A stretch of DNA of 64,000 bases, taken from positions 124,001 to 188,000 of the forward strand of contig JAXMAV010000014.1 of NCBI GenBank assembly GCA_046350255.1, given 5' to 3'. Within the stretch, counting starts at the first letter, position 1. The number at the start of each line of letters is the position of its first letter. Position numbers and translations under genes: made by a program. The notes beneath the pieces were generated by a model. The model worked only from the letters and a program-made list of their open reading frames with translations. It did no database searches and was not told the DNA's origin. Shown here piece by piece: positions 62,964 to 64,000 of the stretch. Source of the stretch: CALDUY01 sp046350255. Lineage in GTDB: Bacteria > Planctomycetota > Planctomycetia > Gemmatales > Gemmataceae.

Positions 62964-64000
62964 TCAGCGAAGCCGACCGCTGGCCACCAGCACGGTGTCG
63001 TCCACGCGCAGGGTAGCCTGGGTGAGATGCACATTCAGGCCGAAGGGGGTGTTCACGTCGCCACCGGCCCAGGTGTTGTTTCCCAGGGCCACGGTGATGG
63101 TTCCCTCGGCGATGAAGCTGCGCAACAGGCTTCCCGGCGGGGGCTGAACCCCGGGGTTGATGCCGATGTCCACGGCGCCGAGCCGCTCCTTGCCCGCGCC
63201 GTGACTGGCGTAGACCTTGCTGAGCCGATCCAGGCCGGAGTCGGCGGTCATGCCGGTCAGCTTGCCCTTGCGGAACGTCAGGCGCAATCGACGGATGACC
63301 TCCCCCTCCCAGAAAACGAGGGGCCCGACGATGGTACCGTTGGCCGAGTCGGGCACCGGGGTCAGGTAGACTTCGCCGGCAGGGAGCCAGGTGACGCAGG
63401 CAGCGCCGCCCTTCTTCTCCTTTTCGGGCGTCAGCACACCATCGCTCACCAGGACGGGCTGTTTGGCGATGCTCAGGGTGAGGTCGGTACCATCGTCCGA
63501 CTGCAGGTGCAGCTGCTTCCCGGCTGCCAGGATCTTTCTGAGACGGGCGCCCGTGTCGGCTAACCGGACGGGGTCGGCGGCCAGCCCTGCGGTGTAGACC
63601 TTGCGCAGCTGATCCTCCGTCAGGCCAAAGCGGCGGGCCCGGCGCGGGGTGGGATATAGCCCGTTGCCGAGCCACACCGTCCGGACGTTGCGTTCGAGCA
63701 TCCGGTCCACCACCCGTTCGCTGGCCTTTTGCTGGGCAGCCATCCGGGCCGGAGGCAGACCGATCAGGGCATCCTCACTGTTCTCCACCCCCACGAAGAC
63801 ATCGCAGGCCTCGGCCAGAGCCAGGTCGAGGCGGGGCGGCACGCTGTCGAACCGCGGCGGCACCTCCTCGATGTAACGTCGCCGTAGCGCATCACTAACG
63901 AGGGTGATGAGCGGATGCGCCCCACGCCGGCGTGCCTGGACGGCCAGATCTTCGAGCAGCGTCGCCTCGCCCGGCGGGCCGGCAATCTGCACCCGGTCAC
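62964..64000 (-). CDS. M29-like aminopeptidase (5' end outside window)
   Basis: At least 345 residues and open at the window edge; the in-frame GTG at 63992 is inside the protein, since DRVQIAGPPGEATLLEDLAV reads as the usual family start. Other segments are GVENSEDALIGL, PAGEVYLTPV, GTIVGPLVFWEGEVIRRLRL and GTITVALGNNTWAGGDV, with His in NVHLTQATLRVDD near the C-terminus. Aminopeptidase T (M29) type metallopeptidase is the best match; the metal ligands cannot be confirmed from this fragment. Its stop lies five bases past the isomerase gene. Confidence 0.85.
   Translation of the reverse strand, partial: DRVQIAGPPGEATLLEDLAVQARRRGAHPLITLVSDALRRRYIEEVPPRFDSVPPRLDLALAEACDVFVGVENSEDALIGLPPARMAAQQKASERVVDRMLERNVRTVWLGNGLYPTPRRARRFGLTEDQLRKVYTAGLAADPVRLADTGARLRKILAAGKQLHLQSDDGTDLTLSIAKQPVLVSDGVLTPEKEKKGGAACVTWLPAGEVYLTPVPDSANGTIVGPLVFWEGEVIRRLRLTFRKGKLTGMTADSGLDRLSKVYASHGAGKERLGAVDIGINPGVQPPPGSLLRSFIAEGTITVALGNNTWAGGDVNTPFGLNVHLTQATLRVDDTVLVASGRLR

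Overview
This 64-kb, very GC-rich window looks like chromosome from a planctomycete, most likely a member of the Gemmataceae. The evidence is a planctomycete-type cytochrome protein (PSCyt1/DUF1549), a DUF1501 protein, a giant surface protein starting with the LEALEHRLAP motif, ECF sigma factors paired with Ser/Thr kinases, a PP2C phosphatase, and rsmH lying outside any cell-division cluster. No phage, insertion sequence or CRISPR array was seen. One tRNA gene, tRNA-Pro(CGG), is present.

Layout. 1-4.8 kb: a truncated PSCyt1/DUF1549 protein, an ECF sigma factor with a membrane partner, two small unknown genes and a cupin. 4.8-13.9 kb (minus strand): PP2C phosphatase, a kinase-like protein lacking catalytic residues, an ABC ATPase, a large membrane protein, a MazG-like protein and a TPR metallopeptidase. 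14.1-17.6 kb: a hydroxyacid dehydrogenase, an unknown gene with an internal duplication, a Wzt-like ATPase and a glycosyltransferase. 17.8-25.3 kb (plus strand): a tightly packed sugar cluster with a heptose-kinase-like GHMP kinase, a GDP-fucose-synthase-like reductase, ThDP-dependent E1 alpha and beta subunits, a DegT-family enzyme with His in place of the PLP lysine, a B12-type radical SAM protein and a histidine phosphatase. 25.3-33.8 kb: a cupredoxin-like protein, MoxR ATPase, NUDIX hydrolase, a 1434-residue surface protein, a lipoprotein and the tRNA.

34-45.4 kb: an ECF sigma/kinase pair converges on a seven-gene chemosensory operon laid out like the Wsp system (MCP, CheW, CheR-TPR, CheW, CheA-REC, CheB). 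Its output protein carries a WspR-like receiver joined to a PP2C/SpoIIE-type phosphatase instead of a GGDEF domain. 45.7-64 kb: mixed metabolic and household genes (DUF1501, purN, SDR, DUF1326, rsmH, MFS transporter, BON protein, large peptide-binding-like protein, a ribbon-helix-helix/zinc-finger protein, serA, beta-helix protein, ECF sigma factor, a GrpE-like protein, a sugar isomerase, and a truncated M29-type aminopeptidase).

The two most interesting systems are the Wsp-like operon with a phosphatase output, and the sugar cluster, whose enzymes together suggest a deoxygenated and perhaps two-carbon-branched GDP-sugar. Both functional readings are inference from motifs and gene order.
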